Shown: positions 8,169 to 18,825, counted from the first letter of the stretch. The stretch: 33,206 nt of DNA from Blastococcus sp. CT_GayMR20 (GCF_004570345.1 NZ_SPQM01000048.1:1-33206), one strand, 5' to 3'. Notes: generated by a model from the letters alone, not told the origin. Numbers and translations: made by a program.

Positions 8169-8769
8169 CCTGGTACCGCTGCTGCCGCCAGGGGTCCCCG
8201 AGGTCGTGGTAGCCGTTCTGCTCCCAGAAGCCGGGCTGGTCGCGCGCCAGCAGGGTCAGCCTGCTCACCCACTTGGCGCTCTTCCAGAAGTAGAGGTGCG
8301 GGACGAGCAGCCGCACGGGACCGCCGTGCTCGATCGGCAGCGGCTTGCCGTCGAACTCCCAGACGACCCAGGCCTTGCCGCCGGTCACGTGCTCCAGGGG
8401 CAGGTTCGTCGTGTAGCCGGTCTTGGACGTCGCCATGACGAAGTGCGCCTCCGCCGTGGGACGGGCGGCCTCGAGGAGGGTGTCCACGCTGACCCCGGCG
8501 AACTGCGTGTCGAACTTCGACCAGGTGGTCACGCAGTGGATGTCGCCGCGGTACTCCGATCGTGGCAGCCGGTGCGCCTCGTCCCACGTCCACGTGGTGG
8601 GCGTCTCGACCCGCCCGTCCACGGTGATGCTCCACGTCTCGGGGGCGATCCGCGGGGTGGGCTCGGCGGTCAGCACGGGCCATCCGGAGCCGACGTCGTA
8701 CTGCCCGGGAGGCAGACGGGGGTCCCGCTCGCTGCGGCGGCCGAGGAACCCTCGGGTGGGTCGGGTCAC
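8161..8769 (-). CDS. Sulfite oxidase-like molybdopterin oxidoreductase
   Basis: The 202-residue protein is a single molybdopterin-binding domain of the sulfite oxidase/MsrP superfamily. The Cys that would ligate molybdenum is present in IHCVTTWSKFD (residue 79), followed by the GVSVDTLL, GYTTNLPLE and GGPVRLLVPHLYFWKSAKW blocks that build the cofactor pocket. There is no twin-arginine signal peptide and no C-terminal dimerisation domain, so it is likely cytoplasmic, unlike MsrP. The substrate is unknown; small sulfur or nitrogen oxides are possible by family. The GTG at 8767-8769 is the first start before the conserved sequence. It forms a coupled pair with the downstream flavin reductase. 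Confidence 0.88.
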   Translation of the reverse strand: MTRPTRGFLGRRSERDPRLPPGQYDVGSGWPVLTAEPTPRIAPETWSITVDGRVETPTTWTWDEAHRLPRSEYRGDIHCVTTWSKFDTQFAGVSVDTLLEAARPTAEAHFVMATSKTGYTTNLPLEHVTGGKAWVVWEFDGKPLPIEHGGPVRLLVPHLYFWKSAKWVSRLTLLARDQPGFWEQNGYHDLGDPWRQQRYQGD

Positions 8770-8975
8770 GGAACTCGGTCCTCTCTCGCGGTCGCGGCGA
8801 GCGCTCCCTGCGGCCGGCGGGCCGGCACCGACGCCGGCCACCGGCGGGCACGGATGGCCGCACGGTCGAGGACCGCGTCGGCGGGGGGTGGGGGTCGCAA
8901 GGGGGCGATGCTCCTCGCGCGGAGGGCGGGCCGTCAATCGCCTGACGCGCCGGTGAGCGGCGGCGCCACCGGCGG

Positions 8976-8994
8976 TGAGGGCACCCTTACATGA
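8976..8994. promoter_or_regulatory. Candidate DtxR/IdeR iron box upstream of sdhCAB
   Basis: The 19 bases starting TGAGGGCACCC match the DtxR/IdeR consensus TTAGGTTAGSCTAACCTAA at 12 of 19 positions, including both AGG / CCT half-site cores, and contain a near-palindrome GTGAGGG / CCCTTAC. It ends 45 bases before the candidate -10 box of the succinate dehydrogenase operon. Iron control of sdhCAB is known in Corynebacterium; here it is inference from a partial match. Confidence 0.28.
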
Positions 8995-9039
8995 GCTGAG
9001 TCACCCCGCGTTTACCTCGCCGCAACCCGCACAGGGATC

Positions 9040-9045
9040 TAGCTT
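9040..9045 (+). promoter_or_regulatory. -10 box for a leaderless sdhC transcript
   Basis: TAGCTT fits TANNNT and lies 7 bases before the GTG at 9053, the spacing expected if transcription starts on the start codon. No clear -35 element is visible. The rest of 8770-9039 carries no gene that I can see. Confidence 0.45.
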
Positions 9046-9052
9046 TGTGCCT

Positions 9053-9757
9053 GTGGTGACGGTGACGGATCAGGCTCAGCGCAGGACTCCGAAGGAAGCG
9101 AAGACCAGCTCGGTCTTCAAGAAGGTCGTCATGGCCGTCAGCGGCATCGTCATGCTGCTGTACCTGGTCGCCCACGTCGTCGGCAACCTCAAGGTCTTCG
9201 CGGGCCGCGAGTCGTTCAACAGCTACTCGGAGTGGATCCGGACCGTCGGCGAACCTGCCGTCCCCCACCAGACCGTGCTCACGATCGTCCGCATCGTCCT
9301 GCTGGTGGCCGTCATCGCCCACTTCTGGGCGGCCGTCTCGCTGTGGCGCCAGGCCAAGCGGGCCCGGCCCCAGGCCTACGTCACCAAGAAGTCCGTCGCC
9401 CAGAGCTACGCGTCGCGGACGATGCGCTGGGGCGGCGTGATCGTGCTGCTGTTCATCGTCTGGCACATCCTCGACCTGACCGTCGGGGCGGTGAACCCCG
9501 ACGGCGGCGACACCACGCCCTACGACCGGCTGGTGGCCAGCTTCTCGAACCCCTTCATCACCGCGTTCTACGTGCTGGCCCTGATCCTGCTCGGCATGCA
9601 CCTCCGGCACGGGATCTGGAGCGCCACGCAGACGCTCGGTCAGAGCAACCGGCGCCGGGAGCGGACGGTCAACGCGTTCGCCCTGGTCTTCTCCACGGTG
9701 CTGATCGCCGGCTTCCTGATCGTGCCCTTCAGCGTCCTCTTCGGGCTCGTGGACTAA
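9053..9757 (+). CDS. sdhC: Succinate dehydrogenase cytochrome b subunit (complex 1)
   Basis: This 234-residue protein is the membrane anchor of a type-B succinate:quinone oxidoreductase, in which one chain with five helices replaces SdhC plus SdhD and carries two hemes b. Helices lie near residues 25-45, 76-98, 127-148, 166-186 and 208-228. His41, His90, His138 and His183 are placed in helices as expected for heme ligands. Electrons pass between menaquinone and the SdhB clusters here. GTG codons at 9047, 9053 and 9056 all fit; I prefer 9053 because of the -10 box 7 bases upstream. sdhA follows after 13 bases with its own AAGGAG. Order and type match sdhCAB of Corynebacterium and Streptomyces. 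Confidence 0.93.
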   Translation: MVTVTDQAQRRTPKEAKTSSVFKKVVMAVSGIVMLLYLVAHVVGNLKVFAGRESFNSYSEWIRTVGEPAVPHQTVLTIVRIVLLVAVIAHFWAAVSLWRQAKRARPQAYVTKKSVAQSYASRTMRWGGVIVLLFIVWHILDLTVGAVNPDGGDTTPYDRLVASFSNPFITAFYVLALILLGMHLRHGIWSATQTLGQSNRRRERTVNAFALVFSTVLIAGFLIVPFSVLFGLVD

Positions 9758-9770
9758 GGAGCTCCTTCCG

Positions 9771-11713
<1,943 letters not shown>

Positions 11714-11717
<4 letters not shown>

Positions 11718-12529
11718 CCATCACCGAGGGCGGCCCCCACTCGTCCGTCGACGGCAAGACCCAGAAGCGCGGCATGAACCTCACCCTGCGCATCTGGCGT
11801 CAGAAGGACCCGACGGTCAAGGGGAAGATGGTGACCTACAAGGTCACCGACATCTCCCCGGACATGTCGTTCCTGGAGATGCTGGACGTCCTCAACGAGC
11901 AGCTGATCCTGCAGGGCGACGACCCGGTCGCCTTCGACCACGACTGCCGCGAGGGCATCTGCGGCATGTGCGGCCTGATGATCAACGGCGAGGCGCACGG
12001 CCCGCAGCAGACGACGACGTGCCAGCTGCACATGCGGTCGTTCAAGGACGGCGACAAGATCGACATCGAGCCGTGGCGGGCCAGCCCGTTCCCGGTGATC
12101 AAGGACCTCGCCGTCGACCGACGCGCGTTCGACCGGATCATCCAGGCCGGCGGCTACATCTCCGTCCCGACGGGGACGGCGCCCGAGGCGCACTCCACGC
12201 CGGTACCGAAGAAGGACTCCGACGCCGCGTTCGACGCCGCGACGTGCATCGGCTGCGGCGCCTGCGTCGCGGCCTGCCCGAACGCGTCATCGATGCTGTT
12301 CACCGCCGCGAAGGTCACTCACCTCGGCCTGCTCCCCCAGGGGCAGCCGGAGCGCAACGACCGGGTGGTCAACATGGTGGCGCAGCAGGACCGGGAGGGC
12401 TTCGGCGGCTGCACCAACATCGGCGAGTGCTCGCACGCGTGCCCGAAGGGCATCTCCATGGAGACGATCTCGCGGCTCAACCACGACCTGCTGGGCGCCC
12501 TCCGCGCCGGGGCGCGGCCCAAGAGCTGA
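11714..12529 (+). CDS. sdhB: Succinate dehydrogenase iron-sulfur subunit (complex 1)
   Basis: The 271-residue protein carries electrons from FAD to the cytochrome b. Cys78, Cys83, Cys86 and Cys103 bind the [2Fe-2S] cluster in a plant-ferredoxin domain. Cys178, Cys181, Cys184 and Cys188 together with Cys233, Cys239 and Cys243 supply the [4Fe-4S] and [3Fe-4S] clusters. The GTG start lies inside the sdhA stop. The N-terminus has about 20 extra residues before the conserved [11 protein letters not shown] short hairpin follows the stop directly, ending the operon. Confidence 0.95.
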
Positions 12530-12547
12530 AGGAGGACCCGGCCTCCT
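12530..12547 (+). terminator. Short hairpin after sdhCAB
   Basis: AGGAGG (12530-12535) and CCTCCT (12542-12547) can pair around a six-base loop immediately after the sdhB stop. It has no T-run. The AGGAGG could also look like a ribosome-binding site, but no reading frame starts at the right distance. Confidence 0.35.
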
Positions 12548-12602
12548 CACCGCTGGCACGCTGGGGGCGAGCCTCGGACAGGGGCCGGGGTGGCGCACGG
12601 TC

Positions 12603-12619
12603 GGTTTGATATGCAAACC
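12603..12619. promoter_or_regulatory. Palindromic operator before the HxlR gene
   Basis: GGTTTG and CAAACC form a perfect six-base inverted repeat around ATATG. It is AT-rich against a very GC-rich background and ends 7 bases before the regulator's GTG, so a bound dimer would cover the transcription start. Autoregulation by the adjacent winged-helix protein is the simplest reading. Confidence 0.55.
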
Positions 12620-12626
12620 TGAGGCC

Positions 12627-13133
12627 GTGCAGCCGTTTCCGCTCGAGGAACTCCCGGGTCGCCCGTGCCCCATCGCGGCCTCCCTGGAACTGGTCGGCGA
12701 GCGCTGGGCCCTGCTCGTGGTCCGCGAGGTCTCGCTCGGCAACCACCGGTTCAGCGAGATCGCGAAGGGCACCGGAGCCCCGCGTGACCGACTGTCCGCG
12801 CGGCTGACCGCCCTCGTCGCGGCCGGGGTCCTCGAGAAGCGGCAGTACAGCACCGCTCCCCCGCGCTCCGGCTACCACCTGACAGCGGCCGGCCGCGGTC
12901 TGCTGCCGGTGCTCCAGGCGCTGCTCCAGTGGGGCAACCGCTGGGTGACCGACGAGCCTCCCGTCGTCCTGCACCACTCCGCCGGCCACGACGGCGACCA
13001 CGAGGTGCACGGCGAGTGGACCTGCCGCACCTGCGGGGAGCCGGTGAACTCCTCCCGCGTCGAGCGGGTGCTCACCGCGGCCGGGCGCGCGCTCTCCGGA
13101 CTGCCCGCCCAGGAGGACGACAGTGACCGCTGA
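12627..13133 (+). CDS. HxlR family transcriptional regulator
   Basis: The 168-residue protein is a winged helix-turn-helix regulator of the HxlR type: CPIAASLELVGERWALLVVREVSLGNHRFSEIAKG (residues about 18-52) followed by the RLSARLTALVAAGVLEKR recognition and wing region. It has a C-terminal extension with a CRTCGEP motif (around residue 133) that is usual in actinobacterial members. A redox or zinc role for these two cysteines is possible but unproven. I use the GTG at 12627; a TTG seven codons upstream lies inside the palindrome and is less likely. Its end overlaps the thioesterase start by 11 bases, so the two form an operon and the thioesterase is a likely target. Confidence 0.9.
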   Translation: MQPFPLEELPGRPCPIAASLELVGERWALLVVREVSLGNHRFSEIAKGTGAPRDRLSARLTALVAAGVLEKRQYSTAPPRSGYHLTAAGRGLLPVLQALLQWGNRWVTDEPPVVLHHSAGHDGDHEVHGEWTCRTCGEPVNSSRVERVLTAAGRALSGLPAQEDDSDR

Positions 13134-13656
13134 GCCCGCGGCCGCCCCCGAGAGCTGGGGCGAGGCCAGCTCCAGGACGGTCAGCTGGCACGACCCGCTG
13201 ATCACCGCCGCAGGCGCGATGGAGCGCTCGGGCCTGGAGACGATGGAGGCGATCCGGGACGGCGTCCTGCCACCCCCGCCCATCGCGATGCTCATGCAGT
13301 TCGACATCCGGGGGCTCGAGGAGGGCCGGGTGGAGTTCGGCTGCACCCTCGACGAGTCGGTCTACAACCCGATCGGCGTCGTCCACGGCGGGCTGGTGTG
13401 CACCCTGCTGGACACCGTCGCGGGCTGCGCCGTCCACACGACGCTGCCCCAGGGCTTCGCGTACACGTCGATCGAGCTGAAGGTGAACTACCTCCGGGCG
13501 GTGCACGCCGGCAGCGGACCGCTGACGGCGATCGGACGCGTGGTGAAGCCGGGCCGCCGGGTGGCCTTCGCCGAGGGCGAGGTGCTGGACGCGAAGGGGC
13601 GGAGCGTGGCGACGGCGTCGAGCTCGCTGCTGGTCTTCCCGATCCCCGCCGCCTGA
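13123..13656 (+). CDS. PaaI-type hotdog thioesterase
   Basis: The 177-residue protein has the hotdog-fold thioesterase signature NPIGVVHGGLVCTLLDTVAG (residues about 83-102), with the HGG turn and the catalytic Asp, then YTSIELKVNYLRAV and a GRRVAFAEGEVLDAKG strand. It should hydrolyse an acyl- or aroyl-CoA thioester; the natural substrate is unknown. The first 50 residues are an extension beyond the minimal domain. A GGAGG ribosome-binding site sits 7 bases before the GTG, inside the end of the HxlR gene, so translation is coupled. It converges on the GGDEF-EAL gene with two bases between stops. Confidence 0.88.
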   Translation: MTAEPAAAPESWGEASSRTVSWHDPLITAAGAMERSGLETMEAIRDGVLPPPPIAMLMQFDIRGLEEGRVEFGCTLDESVYNPIGVVHGGLVCTLLDTVAGCAVHTTLPQGFAYTSIELKVNYLRAVHAGSGPLTAIGRVVKPGRRVAFAEGEVLDAKGRSVATASSSLLVFPIPAA

Positions 13657-13666
13657 GGTCAGGCGG
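13649..13666. terminator. Inverted repeat across two convergent stop codons
   Basis: CCGCCTGA and TCAGGCGG are perfectly complementary and separated by only GG; each arm contains one gene's TGA stop. The loop is too short for a full stem in RNA, so only the outer six or so pairs could form. It may act as a weak bidirectional terminator. Confidence 0.3.
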
Positions 13667-15971
13667 GCAGCTCCGCGGTCGGCACCGGGCAGGCCAGCGG
13701 CCGCTCCTGGAGCCAGGTCCACAGCTGGTCCGGCGGCAGGGGCCGGCTGAGGTGGTAGCCCTGGACGACGTCGCAGCCCAGGGTCGCCAGCGCGTCGACG
13801 GTGGCCTGGTCCTCGGCGCCCTCGGCGACCAGGACGAGGTCGAGTGCGTGCGCCAGCTGCAGGGTCGACGTCACGATCGAGGCCGCCCGTGAGCTGCCGG
13901 TCATGGCGCCGATGAACACGCGGTCGAGCTTGAGCTCGGTGACCGGCAGGGCGGCCAGGTAGGCGAGGCTGGAGTAGCCGGTGCCGTAGTCGTCGATGGA
14001 GACACCCACCCCGGCGTCGCGCAGCCGCGACAGCACGCGGACCGCCCGCTCCCGGTCCTCCATGAGGATGCTCTCGGTCACCTCGAGCACCAGCACCGAC
14101 GCGGGCAGGTCGTAGCGCCGCAGCAGGGCGGCGACCTCGTCGGGGAACTCCTCGTCCACGAGGTTGGACGGGCTGACGTTGACCGAGACGGTGAGCAGGC
14201 TGCCGGCGTCGGCCCACCGCCGGCACTGGGCCAGCGCCATGTCGACGACGGTCGAGGTCAGCCGGCTCATCAGCCCGGCGGACTCCGCCAGGTCGATGAA
14301 CGCGTCGGGGAACAGCAGGCCGCGCGCAGGGTGCTGCCATCGCACCAGGGCCTCGACGCCCTCCACCTCACCCGTCGCCAGGGCGATCTTCGGCTGGTAG
14401 TGCAGGACGAGCTCGCCGGCGGCGATCCCGCTGCGCAGCTGCTCGACCGCCTCGATCCGGTGGCGGCCGTGCCCGTCGCGCTCGTCGTCGTAGACGGCCA
14501 CGCCGGTGCGCGCCGCCTTCGCCGAGTACATGGCGAGGTCGGCCAGCTGCAGCAGCTCCTCCGCGGAGGCGGAGTGCTCGGGGCCACGGGCCACCCCGAC
14601 GCTCGCGTCGATGGTCAGGCCCATGCCGCCGATGCGGAACGGCTGCTGCAGCTGGATCCGCAACCGCCCGGCCAGCGCCAGCGCGCCGGTGTCGTCCAGG
14701 TCGCGGGCGAGGACGACGAACTCGTCGCCGCCGAGGCGCGCGAGCAGGTCGTCGGCGCGGAGCTCCCGGCCCAGGCGCGGGCCGACCTGCCGGAGCAGGG
14801 CGTCACCGACAGCGTGGCCGAGGGAGTCGTTGATCTCCTTGAAGCGGTCGAGGTCCAGCACCAGGACGGCGACGTCCCCGCCGCCGGCGAGGCGGACGTC
14901 GGCCAGTTCCAGCGCCTCGAACACCGACCGGCGGTTCGGCAGGCCGGTGAGCTCGTCGGTGCGCGCCTGCCGCCGGCTGTCGGCGAGCGCCCGCACGTCC
15001 CGGAAGGTCAGGCCGGTGCGGGTCAGCGCGGCCAGCACGGCGCACAGGGCCAGTCCACCGGCGACGGGGTCGCCGCCGGACAGGTAGCCGGAGAAGAGCA
15101 GCCCCACCGCGGCGAGCGCGCACACCGCCGGGACGAGGAGGACGACGTGTCCCTCTGCTCGCACCGCGGTCCCGCCCCGCGTGGGGTGGCAGGCGGCGAG
15201 GCCCAGGCAGATGAACGCGACACCCCACGCCATGTCGAGCGGACCGCCCACCGTGTACGTGCCGTGGACGACCTGGAAGGCGTAGACGGTGTCGGTGACG
15301 ACGAACAGCGCGATACCGCCGGTCAGCCACCACCAGCCGGCGCCCGCACCCCGGCCGATGACGACGAGCGCGCCGGCCAGCAGGCCGAGCAGGAAGAGGT
15401 CGGCGGCCGGATAGGCGACGCTGGTGACGACGACCGCGACACTGCCTTCGGCGGTGCGGAGCAGGGCACCGAGAGCGAGTGCCGCCGCGAACGCCGCGGC
15501 GGTCAGTCCGGTGACGATGCAGTCGAGCCACAGGGCGAGCGTGAGCCGCCGCACCCGCGTGCGCGCCATGAGGAACAGGGCAGCGAAGGCGAGCGGGTAG
15601 AAGCCCATGTAGCCGAGGTCGGACCACGACGGGCGGGGCGCGACGGGCAGGAAGCGGTAGTACGCCTCGTAGGCCACCGCACCGGCGAGATAGGAGGAGA
15701 CGGCGGCTGCGAAGCACCACCACGCGCCCCGGTCCTCGGTCGCGCCCGCGCCGCGCACGACGAACATCAGGGCGACGCCGACGAGGAACACGAGCTTCCC
15801 CTGGGCGGCGAGCAGGGCGCCGACGCCGGTCGCCCCCAGCGCGCCGGCCAGCAGGGCGACGGCCCACGTGCCGCCGAAGACGACGGCGAGGATCCGCACC
15901 GTGCGCAGCCTGCGGTCGACTGCACGCCCCCGGGCCCGGAGGCCCGCGGCGCTCGCCGGCAATATCTGCAT
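13659..15971 (-). CDS. Membrane GGDEF-EAL protein (bifunctional c-di-GMP enzyme)
   Basis: The 770-residue protein has an N-terminal membrane region of about nine helices (residues 25-310), then a GGDEF domain and an EAL domain. The diguanylate cyclase motif is canonical (GGDEF, residues 414-418) and DELTGLPNRR marks the domain start. The phosphodiesterase domain keeps EAL (540-542), the metal and catalytic residues in VNVSPSNL, LEVTES, SIDDYGTGYSSL and ELKLDR, and the VVQGYHLSRPL loop. Both activities therefore look possible, with the membrane part as sensor. The EGAED sequence departs slightly from the usual EGVET. It is divergent from a second GGDEF-EAL gene. The ATG start sits in a 12-base palindrome and has no clear ribosome-binding site. 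Confidence 0.93.
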   Translation of the reverse strand: MQILPASAAGLRARGRAVDRRLRTVRILAVVFGGTWAVALLAGALGATGVGALLAAQGKLVFLVGVALMFVVRGAGATEDRGAWWCFAAAVSSYLAGAVAYEAYYRFLPVAPRPSWSDLGYMGFYPLAFAALFLMARTRVRRLTLALWLDCIVTGLTAAAFAAALALGALLRTAEGSVAVVVTSVAYPAADLFLLGLLAGALVVIGRGAGAGWWWLTGGIALFVVTDTVYAFQVVHGTYTVGGPLDMAWGVAFICLGLAACHPTRGGTAVRAEGHVVLLVPAVCALAAVGLLFSGYLSGGDPVAGGLALCAVLAALTRTGLTFRDVRALADSRRQARTDELTGLPNRRSVFEALELADVRLAGGGDVAVLVLDLDRFKEINDSLGHAVGDALLRQVGPRLGRELRADDLLARLGGDEFVVLARDLDDTGALALAGRLRIQLQQPFRIGGMGLTIDASVGVARGPEHSASAEELLQLADLAMYSAKAARTGVAVYDDERDGHGRHRIEAVEQLRSGIAAGELVLHYQPKIALATGEVEGVEALVRWQHPARGLLFPDAFIDLAESAGLMSRLTSTVVDMALAQCRRWADAGSLLTVSVNVSPSNLVDEEFPDEVAALLRRYDLPASVLVLEVTESILMEDRERAVRVLSRLRDAGVGVSIDDYGTGYSSLAYLAALPVTELKLDRVFIGAMTGSSRAASIVTSTLQLAHALDLVLVAEGAEDQATVDALATLGCDVVQGYHLSRPLPPDQLWTWLQERPLACPVPTAELPA

Positions 15972-16022
15972 GAGCGCTCATCGGCTGCAGCCGTCCGCGC
16001 CTGCAGCATTCCGGCCCGGAAT
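15970..16022. promoter_or_regulatory. Two palindromes between divergent GGDEF-EAL genes
   Basis: A perfect 12-base palindrome ATGAGCGCTCAT (15970-15981) overlaps the start codon of the leftward gene. A second one, ATTCCGG-C-CCGGAAT (16008-16022), lies 26 bases on. Either could bind a dimeric regulator controlling the divergent pair. The remaining gap to 16239 shows no further clear element. Confidence 0.35.
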
Positions 16023-16239
16023 CGTCCCGACCGCCTCCCTTCGGGTGAGCCCTCACTGTCGCCCGTCGTCGACTGTTCGGCGGCCGCGGCGCGGAGCGGG
16101 GGGAAGGCTGACGGGGGGTCACCTCCGCCCCTCGGCGACCTACGGCCGGCGCTCGCCCCAGGACGACTCCGACCCCGTTCGCACGACCTCGGCACACGCA
16201 TTCCTCAAGTTCCGAGGCGGACGCGTCGAGAACAGGCTC

Positions 16240-18825
16240 GTGGCACACGAGTCGGGAGGCGATGGCGCAGCGGTGTCCCAGGATCCCGGGAGGGAGCGCC
16301 GGAGGGGCGCACCGCTCTCCCGGTCCAGGCAGGCCGTGTGCATCACCGGGCTGATCGCCGGGCTGCTGGCGATCGCGGCGATCCTCGGCCCCCTCCACGC
16401 GGAACGCACCGCGTACCTGCCGGACGTGCACCTGCCCTGGTGGGCGGTCGCGCTCGCGTTCGCGGCCACCGACGTGTTCGTGCTCAACGTGCAGGCGCGA
16501 CGGGAGACCCAGACCGTCTCGCTGAGCGAGATCCCCGTCGTCCTGGGCCTCTTCTTCGCCGCGCCGGGGGCACTGCTGGCCGGCCGGTTGATCGGCTGCG
16601 CCGCCGCCATGATCGTCTACCGACGGTCTCCTCCCTTGAAGATCGCCTTCAATCTCTCGCTGGTCCTGGCGGAGACGACCGTGACGATCAGCGTGTTCCT
16701 GGCACTGGCTCCCGCAGAGCCCGGCGTCGGACCCGTCTCGTGGGGTGCGGCCTACGCGGCCGCGTTCATCGCCGACCTGATGGGCGCCGTCGCGATCTCG
16801 TGCGTCATCGCGGTTCGCGACGGCGGGGTGAATGTCCGGTCGCTGCTCTCGGGTGCCGGGTCGCTGAAGGTTCCCGCCCTCGCCGTGACCGTCGGCCTGG
16901 TCAGCGTCATCGGCCTGTCCGCGGCCCCCGTCAGCGCGTGGCTGCTCCTCGCGTTCGGGGTTCTCATGCTGCTGGCCTTCCGGAGTTACGCCTCCCTGAC
17001 CGAACGCCACATGGATCTCGAGCGCCTCTACCGGTTCAGCCAGGCGGTCGCCGGCTCCTCGGAACTCGACGAGGTCATGCGCAACGTGCTCGAGGAGGCG
17101 AGGGAACTGCTCCGTTCGGAGCGCGCGACCGCTGCCTTCACCGGCCCCGACGGGCAGCTGCTGGCCCGCGTCCGCCTCGATGCCGCAGGGCACCTGTCGC
17201 GGTCGGAGGAGCCGGCCGGGAGCGAGGACGCGTGGCTGCTCCGGCAGGTGATCGACGGCGGTCGGCCGATCGTCCTGCCCCGGTCCACGCGCGTGCCCGA
17301 GGCCCGGCGGTGGCTGCAGACCTACGGCATGCGCGACGCCATCGTGGTGCCGCTCACCGGAGCCTCCGGGATCGTCGGAGCCCTGGTGGTGGCCGATCGG
17401 CTCGGCGACGTGCGCACGTTCGAGGAGGACGACGCACTGCTGCTCGAGACGGTGGCCAGCCACGCAGCCGTCGCCCTGCGCAACGGCGAACTCATCGGGC
17501 AGCTCCGGCACGACTCCTTGCACGACGCCCTCACCGGCCTGCCGAACCGAGCCGACGTCCACCGACGTCTCGTGACGTCGCTCGCCCCGGCGTCGGACGG
17601 ACCGGTGGACTCCCTCGCCGTCGTGGTGCTGGATCTCGACGAGTTCAAGCAGGTCAACGAGACCCTCGGCCACCGACAGGGTGACGAGCTGCTGCGCGAG
17701 GTGGCTCTCCGCCTCGAACGGGTCGTCGGGGCCGCCGGAACGGTGGCCCGGCTCGGCGCCGACGAGTTCGCGGTGGTCCTCCCGGCGGCCAAGGACCCCG
17801 AGCACGTGGTGCACCTCGCCCGGCGTGCCCTCCGGGCGCTCGAGCGGCCCGTGCAACTCGACGGGATGCCGGTAGGGATCGGGGCGTCCGCCGGGATCGC
17901 ACTGGCCCCGCAGCACGCGACCGACGCCGACTCGCTGCTGAAGTGCGCCGACATGGCGATGCAGGACGCGAAGAGCTCGACGAGTCGGGTCCGCATCTAC
18001 ACCCCCGACCTCGAGAACGACAGTCCGCGGCGGCTGACGCTGGTGTCCGACCTGCGTTCGGCCGTCCACGACGGCCGGATCGAGGTGTACGTCCAGCCGC
18101 AGGCCGCACTGGCGGACGGGCGGGTCACCGGGGTCGAGGCCCTGGTCAGGTGGCACCACGCGTCGCTGGGCTGGATCCCGCCCGACGAGTTCATCCCCGT
18201 CGCCGAGCGCAACGGGCTCATCGGTCCGCTCACGACACGGGTGCTGGACGCGAGCCTCGCCGCCTGCTCACTCTGGATGGACGCCGGCCACGAACTGGGC
18301 GTCGCGGTGAATCTCTCCACCCGCAGCCTGCTCGAGGACGACCTCGTCCGGCAGGTCGGCCTCCTGCTGGCCACCCACGAGGTGCCGGCCGACCGGCTGA
18401 CGCTCGAGATCACCGAGGGTTCGGTGATGGTGGACCCGGCGCGAGCGGTGGCGGTCCTGAAGGACCTCCGGGGACTCGGCGTCCGACTGTCGGTGGACGA
18501 CTTCGGCACCGGCTACTCCTCGCTGGCCTACCTGCAGCGCCTGCCGGTGCAGGAGGTCAAGATCGACCGCAGCTTCGTGTCGGACCTCGGCTCGGCGCCG
18601 GAGAACGCGGCGATCGTCCGCGCGATCATCGACCTCGGCCGCCACCTCGACCTGGAGGTGGTCGCCGAGGGCGTCGAGGACGCGGCGACCTGGGACCTGC
18701 TGGCCGTCCTCGGGTGCGATCTCGTCCAGGGCTGGCATCTCGCCCGCGCGATGCCGATCGACGACCTTCTCCCCTGGTTGGTTGCGCGGCGGCCCGGCTC
18801 CACGACGGGCGCAACGGTCAGCTGA
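16240..18825 (+). CDS. Membrane GAF-GGDEF-EAL protein with degenerate GGDEF
   Basis: This 861-residue protein has about eight N-terminal membrane helices (residues 30-245), a GAF-like sensor region (about 265-420), a GGDEF domain and an EAL domain. The cyclase motif reads GADEF (506-510) after DALTGLPNRA, so cyclase activity is probably weak or lost and the domain may serve as a GTP sensor. The EAL domain keeps EAL (633-635), VNLSTRSL, LEITEG, SVDDFGTGYSSL, EVKIDR, VAEGVED and VQGWHLARAM, so it should degrade c-di-GMP. The GTG at 16240 is my choice; a GTG at 16273 is equally possible. The frame is open further upstream to 15970 but that part has no protein-like features. Confidence 0.9.
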   Translation: MAHESGGDGAAVSQDPGRERRRGAPLSRSRQAVCITGLIAGLLAIAAILGPLHAERTAYLPDVHLPWWAVALAFAATDVFVLNVQARRETQTVSLSEIPVVLGLFFAAPGALLAGRLIGCAAAMIVYRRSPPLKIAFNLSLVLAETTVTISVFLALAPAEPGVGPVSWGAAYAAAFIADLMGAVAISCVIAVRDGGVNVRSLLSGAGSLKVPALAVTVGLVSVIGLSAAPVSAWLLLAFGVLMLLAFRSYASLTERHMDLERLYRFSQAVAGSSELDEVMRNVLEEARELLRSERATAAFTGPDGQLLARVRLDAAGHLSRSEEPAGSEDAWLLRQVIDGGRPIVLPRSTRVPEARRWLQTYGMRDAIVVPLTGASGIVGALVVADRLGDVRTFEEDDALLLETVASHAAVALRNGELIGQLRHDSLHDALTGLPNRADVHRRLVTSLAPASDGPVDSLAVVVLDLDEFKQVNETLGHRQGDELLREVALRLERVVGAAGTVARLGADEFAVVLPAAKDPEHVVHLARRALRALERPVQLDGMPVGIGASAGIALAPQHATDADSLLKCADMAMQDAKSSTSRVRIYTPDLENDSPRRLTLVSDLRSAVHDGRIEVYVQPQAALADGRVTGVEALVRWHHASLGWIPPDEFIPVAERNGLIGPLTTRVLDASLAACSLWMDAGHELGVAVNLSTRSLLEDDLVRQVGLLLATHEVPADRLTLEITEGSVMVDPARAVAVLKDLRGLGVRLSVDDFGTGYSSLAYLQRLPVQEVKIDRSFVSDLGSAPENAAIVRAIIDLGRHLDLEVVAEGVEDAATWDLLAVLGCDLVQGWHLARAMPIDDLLPWLVARRPGSTTGATVS

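Noticed and set aside
15970..16239. Extending the rightward GGDEF-EAL protein to the ATG at 15970
   Set aside because: The 90 extra residues are Arg/Pro/Ser-rich with no structure, and they would fill the whole divergent promoter region.
14331..18159. Very long open frames of over 1,100 codons crossing both GGDEF-EAL genes
   Set aside because: They run through the two real genes in wrong frames, are rich in Arg/Pro/Gly/Asp/His, and lack motifs.
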